Below are positions 14,101 to 24,804 of a DNA stretch of 64,000 bases, in pieces. The notes below the pieces were generated by a model, which saw nothing but the letters and a program-made list of their open reading frames with translations, was not told where the DNA came from and did no database searches. The translations under genes and the position numbers were made by a program. This stretch comes from Saururus chinensis (taxonomy: Eukaryota > Streptophyta > Magnoliopsida > Piperales > Saururaceae): the NCBI GenBank assembly GCA_035235625.1, contig CP141145.1, positions 29,220,563 through 29,284,562 of the forward strand. Reading direction: 5' to 3'. Every line of letters begins with the position of its first letter. Position 1 is the first letter of the stretch.

Positions 14101-17100
14101 AAAAGGTAGTTAAGTCAATCTAGTTAATTGTTATTTTCTAATTAGTCAACTCTTCTTTAAGTGAAGGGTAATTAGGACCTTTTTTGTGATTCGGGTTAGG
14201 GTTGTTCCTTATTTGATTAAGAGGGTCAATCCCTTCATTGCAATATGAACATGGTCTACAGATAATAAAGTTTTCTTTTTTCTTGTTTTATGAATTTCCT
14301 AACACTATTGATCCAAACTTGAGGCATCAAGCAAGGGACTTACTCTGGCTCTCAATGTGCTCACATATGGTCAAAGGAAATCCAAAATTAAATAGTCTAG
14401 GAGACAGCACTTACCCAGTGCCCTTCCCACTACCTTCATTAGCAAAGGGGTCAAAGGTTTCTACTGTGTCCTGCAATATGACAAATAATTTTGTAATTTC
14501 CCTTCCTCAAGATCAACTCCAATAATGCCATAAATTTACTTACTCTAAGACCACCAGTTGCGTGGACAACCGGAATAGTGCCATATCTCATAGCATATAG
14601 CTGATTTAGACCACAAGGTTCAAATCTTGACGGCATCAACAAAATGTCACATCTGTTCAATGAAATTGTTAAGCTCCCTCTAAGTGCTTCCTATATTGAA
14701 TATGAAACATGTACAAATCGTCAATAACTACATACCCAGAATTTATTCTATGTGAGAGGGCAACATTGAAGCCAACCCATCCTCGGAATTTGTCCCTGTA
14801 AGTAGACTCAGCTCCTCGCATCCAATTTTCAGTATCAGGATCCCCTGAGCCAAGCATAACCTGAAATCATAATAAAACAATTAAAAACATCACGTTCGAC
14901 AAATAACATGGAGATGTACAATCAAGAAAAAACATTATCCTTTTGGTTAAAGGCATAACATATTTTTAACTGTACAAAATAAAATAGAAAATACATCATC
15001 ATCACTGCCTTACTGCTTTGGACTCCAGGATACAGAAAATGCTCCCTTGTTCTCTATTATATACCATATCTAGTTTCAACCACAGGGGTCTAAGTATTTC
15101 GTCACTAACTCTTTCCAGTTTCTCTAAATAGAAGTTCACATATATAGATAATGTACCTAGCATATGAGAGAGAGAGACTCACAAATTGGATATCATCTTG
15201 CATAAGAACGGGTACAGCAGACCTTATTAAGTCAGTGCCCTTTTGGTAGTCCAATCTGCCAATGAATCCAATCTACATCATGAAAGAATTAGTTTTAGTT
15301 TAGACTTGGCATCCATTTCTGTCTAAAAATTTGGCAATCATTTTACCAATGGACAGTCAGGTTTAACTGCAAGTCCTAGCTCCTCCTGGAGAGCACTTTT
15401 GCATTTTACCTGCATTTCAAATGCTACATAAGCATATTCTAACATTGTGGACTAGTTGTTTTGTAAGGCTAATAAGATTAAGGTAACCTTTCCAGATAGA
15501 TCAGTGGAAGAGTAGTGGAATGGAATAAGTTTGTCAGTAGAAGGATTCCAATCGTCAACATCAATACCATTTGTGATTCCTGGAGATAAAAAACTTGCTT
15601 ATATATCAATATGTTAGCTTGAAAGCAACAAAAGGTATAAAATTTAAATTTGCAACAACTAACCATTCAAGACACTCTTCCGGCTAGCAAGGAGCTCATG
15701 GAGACCATAGCCTCCTTCAGGAGTTGTTATCTCCCAGGAGTAACCCTGGCCACATAATTGACCATGTCATCTCAGATTTGAGATATTACGACGGAAAATC
15801 TTCAGATGTACTCACCTGACTGACAGTCAGAATCCGGTCAGCTGTAACAATTGCACCTTTCAGAGTATTGACAGCTTCGCCTCTGTCAAGAGCATGCGTC
15901 CTGGCCCACGTTGGAAAAACCCATTCCATTGCCCCATACCATTCAGGTGGTAATCCCAGGTTCCCATATGTAGTTGCAGGTTCCACTCCCTTGCATAGAA
16001 AATGATAAAAAACCTTTGCACTTTAGAAATAGTAATTAGAGATAATTTAAATTATTGTTTAAAACATTTAGAAGCAATGATTAACATGTTCGCACTCATA
16101 CTTCCATAAAAATTTTCTGAAGCTTATATTATCAGTCTCAACATAAATTAGTTTCTCAAATTTTGTGATGGACAATTATCAGTAGACCTGGTTTCTCTTG
16201 ATACAGAAGTAATATAGTACCTGATGTGCGATGTTATGTATAAGAAGAATGGAGCGAGCATCTTGATAAACATCATATCGTCGGTATTTAGCTGCCAATA
16301 GTCTGAGAAAGAGATGTTACTAGTCAGTACGATGAAGACACAAGGAAAGGAAACTTGCTTTAAGGGAAAAAAACAAAAATTGCAAAAAAAATGCAGAATG
16401 TTTTTCTGCAGAAAGGAAAGCAGAGGAGTTTGGTACACTAAGAACAATATAAACGAAAGAGCAGAAACATTTGGCAGAAATAAGACTAGAAACGTACACT
16501 GGTACAAGCCCTGCATGCCAATCATTAGCAATAAACAGGCATTTTTCACCGTACGTAAACCCACCCAATGGAAGTACCAATGGAGCTTCACATGCAGCAT
16601 GACAGAGTAAAGTGAAACGAAACTAGACAAACAGAAAGAGTATAGAGTCAATAACAGAGGAAATAACTGTAATATTAAAAAGAGGTATTAAAAAAAATTA
16701 ATATACCTGATTATCACCAAAAGCACCGTAAATATCCCCATATGGACTGCCAGGTCTGTGATAAGAAGGATGGTCGACAAATACCTGAAGCAATATTAAA
16801 AAAATAAATTAATCTAGTATATTTATATCTCTTTTAAATACCAATCTTCTAATTATTAGTATTATCTCTCCATTCTTAAGTATTTAATGGCTCACTATAT
16901 TGTTCATGTGACCAGAAAATGATATCCATGGTCATACCAGGTCCATCTGTTTAACAAAATCTGTGACACAAGTAAATGCATATCAAATCCGCCATTTATT
17001 AGCAATTTGAAATTTAATGCATCCAGCAGCCATTACAAGGACATTGGCCTTGTTCTCGTAAACGCAAGTTTGGAAATCTCTAATATCTTAATAATTATTC

Positions 17101-18704
17101 AATTCAAGATAGACAAGCCATGTTAAATAGAGAGGAAAAAAATGTTAAACAGGGTAGAGTTACAGTTTACAAAATAAAGTGCAACATAGGGTTACATGTT
17201 TTACGGAAAAAGTAAATCATAATTCTTAATTTGATTAAAATGGTGATCATCGTACCCAGTCAACACTTGCCCTATACTCGTGAAAAAATGCAACTTCATG
17301 TACGCCTCCAAAACATGGTATCTTACTGCGATGTTGAAGTTCAGAAGCACTACTGTAAATTTTTTCTGAGATGTCATGAATATATCTGGGTGAAACCACC
17401 ATGACCCGGTGACCACGAGCAGCTAAAGCAATAGGCAGAGAACCACAGACATCACCCAGGCCTCCAGTCTTTGAATATGGTGCGGCCTCAGAAGTGACAA
17501 AAATTATGTTATGTGTTACTCTTTCGATGGACTCCTCCTGTTTAATGGTCATATTTTCTTCATCTTCAAACACATCTGAGCTGCATGTGGAGTCCAGCAA
17601 AGTGTTGCCTGAAGTGAAAGCAGTCTCAGTTAAATTTCCTGGGACCGATGAGGTCAAACTCAAATACAATTATATGGGAGGCCAAAGACATCATCCGATT
17701 TCTCGAATGCTTACATGTGTAAGTTACATATGGAACAGATGAACTTGAAAGATATGCGTGGACCCTCTTTGGACAACTAACATTTGCTGATTTTTCAATA
17801 GAACCACTTCAAAAGAAGTGGATTCATAGGCAATCCTAAATCATAGTCACCTGGCAGGGTAGAGCTGCATAAAATCGTCAAATGGGGGAGCAACATGGAT
17901 TACGGGTGGAAATTTTACTGAACCAGTCCAATACATAATGGCTCACAACATTAACACCAGCGCAGCCAAAGAAGCAAAAACACAATATTCCTGTAAATTG
18001 TAATATGCAGAGTACCACAATGAATTCTTGTCAAGCGCAGCTGCAGTGCTCATTCGATAATCTCAGAACATCTACTTGACTATATATTCATTAACATCAT
18101 TATGGTCAGATGAGTTTATGAGTTTTATTTTGAAGTGCCCATATGAAATTCAATTCGAATGATAAATGCAAGCGCTCAACGCAGAGATTCACCTACTGTA
18201 CTATTATAGCCTGTGGATCAATTCATAAAAAAGATTGAGGTCATAGTTTATTGAATCAGACCACCCAAATCAAAGTGTGAAAAATTAAAATGAACCCAGA
18301 CTTCAAAGGATCATTTTAGCCTCTGCATGTCGAAGAAATTGCAATTGACCAGTCTTCGATAATTTTATAAATAAAAAAGAGAGAAAAAGAGAAGAGAAAG
18401 AGTGGCAATGAAATTACAAAGAGAACAAAGCCGGCAGACCTTGAATAGCAGAAGGGTCGCTGGGAGTGGCCTCCAGGTCCTCCCTACCGACAGCACCAAG
18501 TCCCACTTTGTCATCAACAAGAAAACATCCTTCCGCATTTCCATCTCTGATGCATTTTACTAAGATCAGGGATCCACTTGCAGCCCTCTTTCCGCCGTGA
18601 ACAGCCACCCGCCTGCTTCTGCACCCCGCCGGCGAATTCAAAGCAGAGTTGCATGAGGAAAAGCAGGAGACAACACCGGTGCCCGAAAGCTGCAGGGCCC
18701 TCAT
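11142..18704 (-). CDS. SS1: Soluble starch synthase I, chloroplastic (15 exons)
   Basis: GT5 glycosyltransferase that extends short outer amylopectin chains from ADP-glucose in the plastid stroma. Exons: 18440-18704, 17256-17638, 16707-16784, 16498-16622, 16221-16302, 15816-15989, 15664-15745, 15488-15579, 15347-15409, 15183-15272, 14736-14860, 14544-14652, 14415-14470, 11423-11462, 11142-11300. All introns are GT-AG and every phase agrees. The sum is 1923 bases (640 residues), the usual SSI length. An in-frame TAG two codons upstream fixes the ATG. Residues 1 to about 88 are a Ser/Arg-rich transit peptide region. KTGGLGDV at 145-152 is the ADP-glucose loop, NDWHA lies at 275-279, [12 protein letters not shown] at 530-541 and TGGL at 552-555. 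The protein ends [10 protein letters not shown]. Intron 13 (2952 bp) carries a Copia element. All core motifs are present, so the gene looks functional. Confidence 0.96.
11645..14304 (+). mobile_element. Ty1/Copia LTR retroelement fossil in SS1 intron 13
   Basis: An LTR element antisense to SS1. The 5' LTR is 11645-11911 and the matching LTR copy ends at 14304; both finish TTTCCTAACA. CTATT occurs on both sides (11640-11644 and 14305-14309) as the 5-bp target duplication. TGGTAGCTGAGG directly after the 5' LTR resembles the initiator-Met tRNA primer site. Parts recognised in order are gag (about 12.3-12.8 kb), a CCHC-type knuckle (about 12.87 kb), a protease segment with FDSGATSHM (about 13.26 kb), a GAG-pre-integrase segment (about 13.4 kb) and integrase-like text (about 13.86-14.04 kb). 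It is a broken copy with many breaks. LTR differences of roughly one in ten by eye suggest an insertion a few million years old. Confidence 0.88.
13455..13682 (+). repeat. Three tandem copies of a 76-bp unit inside the Copia fossil
   Basis: Units begin with ACATGTTAGATCA at 13455, 13531 and 13607. They repeat the theme ACCTGCTTCTCCTGCTGCTC followed by ACTTCTATCTTTATTCT. The period is exactly 76 in both intervals and copies differ by a few bases, so the expansion is fairly recent relative to the element. Confidence 0.85.
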
Positions 18705-18773
18705 CGTCTAAGTCCAGCAAGCAAGAAGAACACCAACTGAGACGAGTGGGCAGCAGCAGAAGTGCCAGAGAGA

Positions 18774-18891
18774 GAGAGAGAGAGACGCAAAGGCACTTAA
18801 TGGATTGAAAATGGTGGTCTAAAGAGAGAGAGAGAGACGCAAAGGCACTTAATGGATTGAAAATGGTGGTCTAAAGAGAGAGAGAGAGGAG
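18774..18891. repeat. Duplicated 52-bp unit with (GA)n tracts in the SS1 leader/promoter
   Basis: GACGCAAAGGCACTTAATGG begins at 18784 and again at 18836; each copy continues ATTGAAAATGGTGGTCTAAA and is bordered by GA tracts of 12-18 bases. On the SS1 strand these read as CT tracts about 70-190 bases before the start codon, where plant genes often have pyrimidine-rich leaders. The near-identity of the copies implies a recent duplication. Confidence 0.88.
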
Positions 18892-19406
18892 ACAGGAGGG
18901 GCTTTGGGATTCGTCCTTTGATGGGCTTTTGAGTTTCCCGGGAGAGTTGGTTTGAAGCAGGTGGGTGGTGGCGGTGCCGCAGTGCAGATGGGGCACCGGT
19001 GACGTGGCAGCTGCTCTTTGCGGAAGGGACGAGATGCAAGTACCTTTAGATCAGTCCTTTTTTTTAATCATTATCAAGTATCACCAGATTTTGTTACCAA
19101 AAAAAGAAGTACTAGATTTGGGCTAGTCCCAGAGGATTACAGATTACGAGCTTTTTTAATGAGAGCGGCCACCGAACTCACATGAGAAACCCGCCTTCTT
19201 TATGTGGGGTATTTTTCTTTTTTGCCGCCCTGAGCTAACTTTGTGTAGAGTGTAGCTTCTTTTTTCCCTTTCCCGTTAATATACATCAGGTTTATATGTA
19301 CCTGATTTATGTCGGCCACGGGATCTTGTAAAGGGCGCTTCTTAACTATTTGTTGTTGTAAAAATATTTTTTTAGTGAACTTGAATCAAGGGTCATTTTT
19401 GTTAAA
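18892..19406. other. Probable SS1 promoter region
   Basis: Upstream of SS1 on the minus strand. It contains a GC-richer stretch (18900-19030) and then AT-rich sequence. I do not see a clear TATA box in the expected position. No other gene recognised. Confidence 0.35.
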
Positions 19407-19495
19407 AATTATTCACTCCGTCTTATATTAATATTAACTTCAATAAAAAAATTATTATTCTATGTTAATTTTTCTATTTGCATAATTTAAAGTGT
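19407..19495. mobile_element. Stowaway MITE, left part
   Basis: CTCCGTCTTATATTAATATT follows a short A/T run, with an AT-rich arm continuing to about 19495. No right end follows. Confidence 0.35.
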
Positions 19496-19549
19496 TAATG
19501 GTCTCTAATGCATCTTACCCGGTTAATTTAGTTCCAATCTCCTTCTGCC

Positions 19550-22500
19550 TAAACTCTATGTGCATAGTTCTCCATAGCGTCGTCATCTTCATCCTACAGA
19601 ATCGGCTTCTACTTTAGGCAAACCTTCCTTCCACTTGGGTGCTACAAACTTATCAGAGGAGGTCAAGTCAGCGTTCAAGGAGTATGCAGTGAACAACGTG
19701 ATGGGCGTGGAGCAAGAGCGACACTTCCTAGTGTAGGGGAGCCGTTTATATATTCACTGCCTCTCTCTCACACTTTATTCCCGTCCCCTAGGTTGGTTAG
19801 AGAAGGATGATCTTGCCCATGAAACCCATAATGGACATCAATTGCCAACGGGATCTGTGCCTTCTGCCTCCAAGTGCGGCTCGACAAGCTCGTCTCCTCC
19901 TCCAAGCCGTCTTCCTTCTTTCCTATTGTCCTTGTCACCCCTAACTCCTCATCTTCCTCCCCTACCTCTTTCCACTCTAACTTAGCCACCAAACTCCTAC
20001 GCCACTCTAGATGCCTACTCCACCCTAGGAGCAGCAACTTTGCTTAAGCTTTGTGTAACCGACTTGGTCACCAAACTCCTACACCGCACAAAATCCACTT
20101 GCGTATGTTGCCCGCCTGCAGATGAGGCCCACTTCACCTCACTAGTTAGATTGATGGCTAGAACTAGCAATCCAAGACAGGTGTTGCCCTGCCAACCAAT
20201 GTCATATTGGGCCACCAGCAACCCAAGGGTAAGAAACACGTCTATTTAAGCACCCCGATCAAATATGCTTTGGATGCGCCGCTTGCATACTAACTCAACG
20301 AGATGATGGGTGCGAGTGTTTTACTCTTGTTCACCCAAAGAATTGTGCCGCCTCTTGCCGCAACAGCTCCCAACTAAAGTCACAGCGATCCTCACCCTCA
20401 TGTGCCAAACTTCTTTCATTTTCTTTTTCTTTTCTTTTTTTTTTATTTCCAAACATCAACTGCACACCTGTAAGACAAATGGGTCATATCTTTACCCGTC
20501 TCCATTTCTGTTTTCTTCACTTGGATCGGATAGTATCCACTATGCTCGAGTTCCATAATTCACTATTTATCGGCCGCAAAGTTCCGTTCCCAGGATCAAT
20601 GGCTTTTAACATGTTTTTTTTATTTGCGCCAAGTTCAACTTAAAACTGCCCACCAATGAGTCTCATATCTAGCTGGCCAGAAGAACTTAACTGACCTTGG
20701 TGATATTTTTTGTCCACAAACGGGTTGCGCATCCATTCACAACATGGCCGCCTCACATAGGGCTCAATCTAAGCCCATCCTCACCTTGAGGAGTCTCATA
20801 TTTTCTTGGTATTGATAACTGGCTGCATACACATCAACTTGGTTCAATATGCTCTTCCACCCACAATATTATCAGGTAGAGAGGGTACAAAGATTTATAA
20901 GGCTTCCTGCCGCTGATACATCTCATACCGCACTATTAGCAAGAGCTTGTCGTCATTCACCTCATTTTCGAGTCCCAACATAGCTTCAATAACATTGTTG
21001 CACCAACGACGAAGGAACAAGAATACTACTGCTTGAGGCCCTTGTAAACACTGCACCCATGATGGCAAGTATTGCTCACCCAATCATCCATCATCCATAC
21101 ACATATGTTTCAACCCACATTTCACAAGGTAGTCCATCTGCCCCTCGCTGTCAAGGTTGAAGAACCTTGCATTCTACTCTTTCCATCTCTTCGCCCAAAT
21201 GTTCGTCTTGGTCGCCCAACAAGACGGAGCCTTGTCTCTGATTCCACTTGTCACAGAGGCACCCGGGAAATGCCTATCGTGTGTCACTCGCAAGGCTAAG
21301 TAGCCAAGTGAGTAAGTCATTCTCGTCAAAGTCATGACCTCGTGCTATTGACCAAGCATCTAGCCCACGAAGACAAGCAATGAACCCGTCCCAAGGCGGA
21401 CGTGTGACCATGCCGGGACATTTCCCAAGCAAGCTAGCCGGATGGGGACACCTCATTTTAATGCACGGATCCAACTTAGGCAACTCGGACATCCGAATAT
21501 TCCATCTCAGCCAAGTGCATGCAAGGGTCTTTGTTTCCAACACTGCCATAAGGTCGGATGGCCACCCCGTAGGTCAAAGAGCCTTATCTCCTAGCATACG
21601 GGGCTCTTGGCATAATAGCTAGTAACACAACATGCCTTCGTTACCATCCGAGACAAATGGTTGCAATGCTAGACATCATACCAATATCTTATCATTTTAG
21701 CTCACCATGTCCCCCCCATATAGCATAAGAGATTTTTTCTATTCTACTCGAGTGGCAGCCAAAGTGGTTGTACGGGCATGGTTCCTCCAAAGTTTGCCAA
21801 GCGGCCCCAAAATACTCTAAAGGACTCTCTCCAACACTATTTAGGGGGAGGGGACATCTTAAGACTTCAAAGATGTGCTAGCCGACCATGTGTCTTATCA
21901 TAGCCAACTATGTGTGCACATTGTTGTGTGCATTCTGCGCACATATGTTGCGCAACGTTGTGCAACATGCGGGCCTTCCCCGCAACACCTGCATACATGG
22001 TGTGTAACACATGGGCAATTCCCGCAATGCATACACACCTAGTATGCAACACTTCCACACGTGTGTACGCCCCATCATGTGTCACAGATAGTCAGCTTCG
22101 CTACCTCGTGACAAGCCCCCCAGTCACGCTTCCAACCATCATCCCCATCTGGATCGAAAAAAATCCCTCCTTTCTTGTTCCAAAAGCAGAAGAAGGTCAT
22201 GTCTTCTTCCACCGTTGGCGTGACTACCCTGTCATGAAGTGCAGATGATTGGTGGCAGTCTCGAGATACATGTCAGGCGCCGCCAGCGATGACAACCCCT
22301 ACTGTTGGGGCTTCTGGTCCTTTATCCACCTCTCCTACTATCATGCATTGGCAAGGGGAGAAAATAAGTTGGTGGTCGCGGAGGGGACAACAAGAACACA
22401 AACGGTGGTGGTAGCAACTTCATAGAATGGTTGCGAGAGACCAAACGGGAGCTACATCTCATCATCATCATCGTTCAGGCGAAAGGTTGCTCGGTCCAGC

Positions 22501-22830
22501 TCCGTCGGTTGTCATAGCTTATCTTCTCTGTATACCTCATCGCGCTAGGTCTTGCACTAGCTCTGCTGCCCCAGCTAGCACTATTGACATTGGCACCTGC
22601 ACTCTTTGAATCGCTTCTGCAGGTCGTGCCACTTTGTCTTTCTACCACAACTCCCACCGCCGCCTCATTCTTGCTGCTCCCCGTCTATTTGCACTGCATT
22701 TCACACTAGCATTGCTCTTGTAGGCTCCCGTGATGTTGGCACTCCCGCCTGCACTGCTCCATCTACTGTTTAGGGTTGTGCATCTCCATCCTCTCCTTGG
22801 ATTTGCCAATGCGCTCCCTCTTCTGCTCTA
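19550..22830. other. GC-richer decayed region of unknown origin
   Basis: About 3.3 kb, less AT-rich than its surroundings, with short protein-like stretches on both strands and no complete gene. Examples are a plus-strand segment near 19660 reading EEVKSAFKEYAVNNVMGVEQ and a minus-strand segment at 20895-21083 containing GEQYLPSWVQCLQGPQAVVF. The minus frame at 21274-21549 is also open. I recognise no family. It could be a dead transposon, a captured gene fragment or an old pseudogene. Confidence 0.4.
21925..22075. repeat. Degenerate tandem repeat, about 50-bp unit
   Basis: Three loosely repeated blocks carry the theme TGTGCAACATGCGGGCCTTC, then CCCGCAA and GCATACA. Translation shows CNMRAFPATPAYMV, then CNTWAIPAMHTHLV, then CNTSTRVYAP, confirming the periodicity. 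There is no sign it is a coding repeat. Confidence 0.5.
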
Positions 22831-22859
22831 TCTTATTATTGTCAAACGCATCCGATTAC

Positions 22860-22917
22860 CATTTTGATAAAAATAATAAAATTTAAAAATATAACTATTA
22901 ATATAGTACGGAGGGAG
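22860..22917. mobile_element. Stowaway MITE, right end
   Basis: ATAACTATTAATATAGTACG followed by GAGGGAG and TA is the family's right terminus. The left part is not evident. Confidence 0.4.
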
Positions 22918-23734
22918 TATTTTTTTGTTAATAAGAGATATTTAAGTACTCTTTAGGATCGAACAACTTTAATACTTAAAATGCCCACACATCATGTGTA
23001 TTAGGTGAGTTGATATACTATTTTTATCTCATATTAATAATTGTATTTGATTTTTTACAATAAATTGAAATTAGTTTATTTTTTAATTTATTTAAAAAAA
23101 TTAAATAGGGCAATTAATGTGGGGACAAAGAGTATTGTCCATGCAATTGGCCCTGTGCATGGACCAAACTGGCGTTAAAATCTCAAACCTCTATTTTGTA
23201 AGGTGTGATTCAAGCCATGCATCCCACTAGTATTTCGTTGTTTTAAAAATCATAATCATGTTGAACTTGGGAGAGGAAAATTGGTTCACTTTATTATGTA
23301 TTTGGTAGAAATAAAAAATTATCTTCACGGCTTAATGGACTAATTTGAGTAGTTTTATTAATGGAAACGTAATGAGTTAAAGAGTATAAATTAGAGATTA
23401 ATAGAGATTCACCTAAAATCCTATTAATTCTTATTTCTCTTTGGTTACCCCTCTTTTCTAGAGAAAAGTTTTCATGACCTTCTCTAACAATGGACCTAGT
23501 ATAAGTTACATATAGACACCGTTAATATTTAAGATCAACGGCACACATACTAACGTATTTTAGAATCAACAACATTTTTTTATTTATCCGGACTAGAGCC
23601 CAGGAAGAAACCTCTCACAAGCCAAATCTAGGCAGAGCCAGGGAATTAACACAAGGCTTTGAGTCTCTAACCAAGTAGGGAAAGGAAGTCAGAATTATGG
23701 AAGAAGATATGTTTCGGGACAAATTAATAGCTTC
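22918..23734. other. Gene-free AT-rich intergenic DNA
   Basis: No coding sequence recognised. A short segment at about 23520-23570 (TTTAAGATCAACGGCACAC) resembles the inner part of the hairpin MITE family. Confidence 0.5.
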
Positions 23735-23915
23735 TTTGGTAAAAAATATTTATTTCATATTAATAGCTCTATATTATTCAATTTAAGTAATTAAGTACTA
23801 AAAAAGCAACATGAGTTTATTTTTCCTTCTTTTAAACGTAGATTTTACTATTTTTCTAAATATAATTATAATATAATTTTTTTTCAAATATAACTATAAT
23901 ATGGGACAGATGGAG
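23735..23915. mobile_element. Stowaway-type MITE
   Basis: Starts near CTTTGGTAAAAAATATTTAT with CATATTAATAGCTCTAT and ends GGGACAGATGGAG before TA. The internal layout matches the other copies; the left end is approximate. Confidence 0.5.
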
Positions 23916-24439
23916 TATTCTAATCTCTATTATAGAATAATACTGAATGAATAGAATATAATTATATTCTGGAGGAGTCTTCGTCCACTCACCATAGCTC
24001 CACTGTCCAACCTCGCTGCAACCTACCAAAGTCGGCATCGAAGCTTCGTTTGCCACCACCTTGGGCACCGGAGCTCTTGCAACCGCTGCAGGTGGAGGCA
24101 ACGATGACAATCACGGTGGCACACAGAGGTAGCTAGGATGAGGCTAGGGGTAAAGAGAACAGAAAATACAAAGCAAGGAGGAGTAATTTTATCATTAAAA
24201 ACTAGAATGAATTATGACATGCTCTTAATTAACTAGTCCTCACTGGAAAATGACAACTTGGGACCTATTGGCCATTAGGCATAGTGGGAAGAACAAATTA
24301 ACCGGTTTTTTCTGTTTATCAAAATCAAAAACTCCCTAACTATTTATACAAGAACACAACCACCAAGACAACAAATAAAAATAATTATAACAGCGAAGCA
24401 GTTCCGTTTTTCCAAAAGTAAGGAACACATAAAAACAAA

Positions 24440-24576
24440 ATTATTCCATATTAATAGCTTAATTTTGCTCAATATAAATAATTTATTTAAAAAAAGTATC
24501 ATAAGCTCATTTTCCCTTCTTTTATATATAAGTTTTACCTTTCAATAAATTTTTTTTTTATATTGGGCAAAGGAAG
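24440..24576. mobile_element. Stowaway-type MITE
   Basis: CCATATTAATAGCTTAATTT near the left and TATTGGGCAAAGGAAG before TA at the right, with the AT-rich core shared by the family. The left boundary is approximate. Confidence 0.45.
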
Positions 24577-24804
24577 TACAAAACTATGCACTTGTTTCTT
24601 CCATTAATATTATACAGTCTTGCCACATGATCATAAATCTTCCTCCATGTCAATGGGAGCTTACACACCTTCACAATTCACATGCAAAGTACGTAGCACC
24701 GATCCCATTAACGCGGCCATTGCATGGATGTGGCATGAGCCAATGAGGGGAATTCAGTATAGGCCTCGTATTAGGGCGTGTGAAATGCTCCAACTCACAC
24801 CTGA

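Noticed and set aside
16148-16651. Minus-strand frame of 167 codons across SS1 exons 4-5
   Set aside because: It runs through intron sequence in the wrong frame; the SS1 exons with proper splice sites explain the coding signal.
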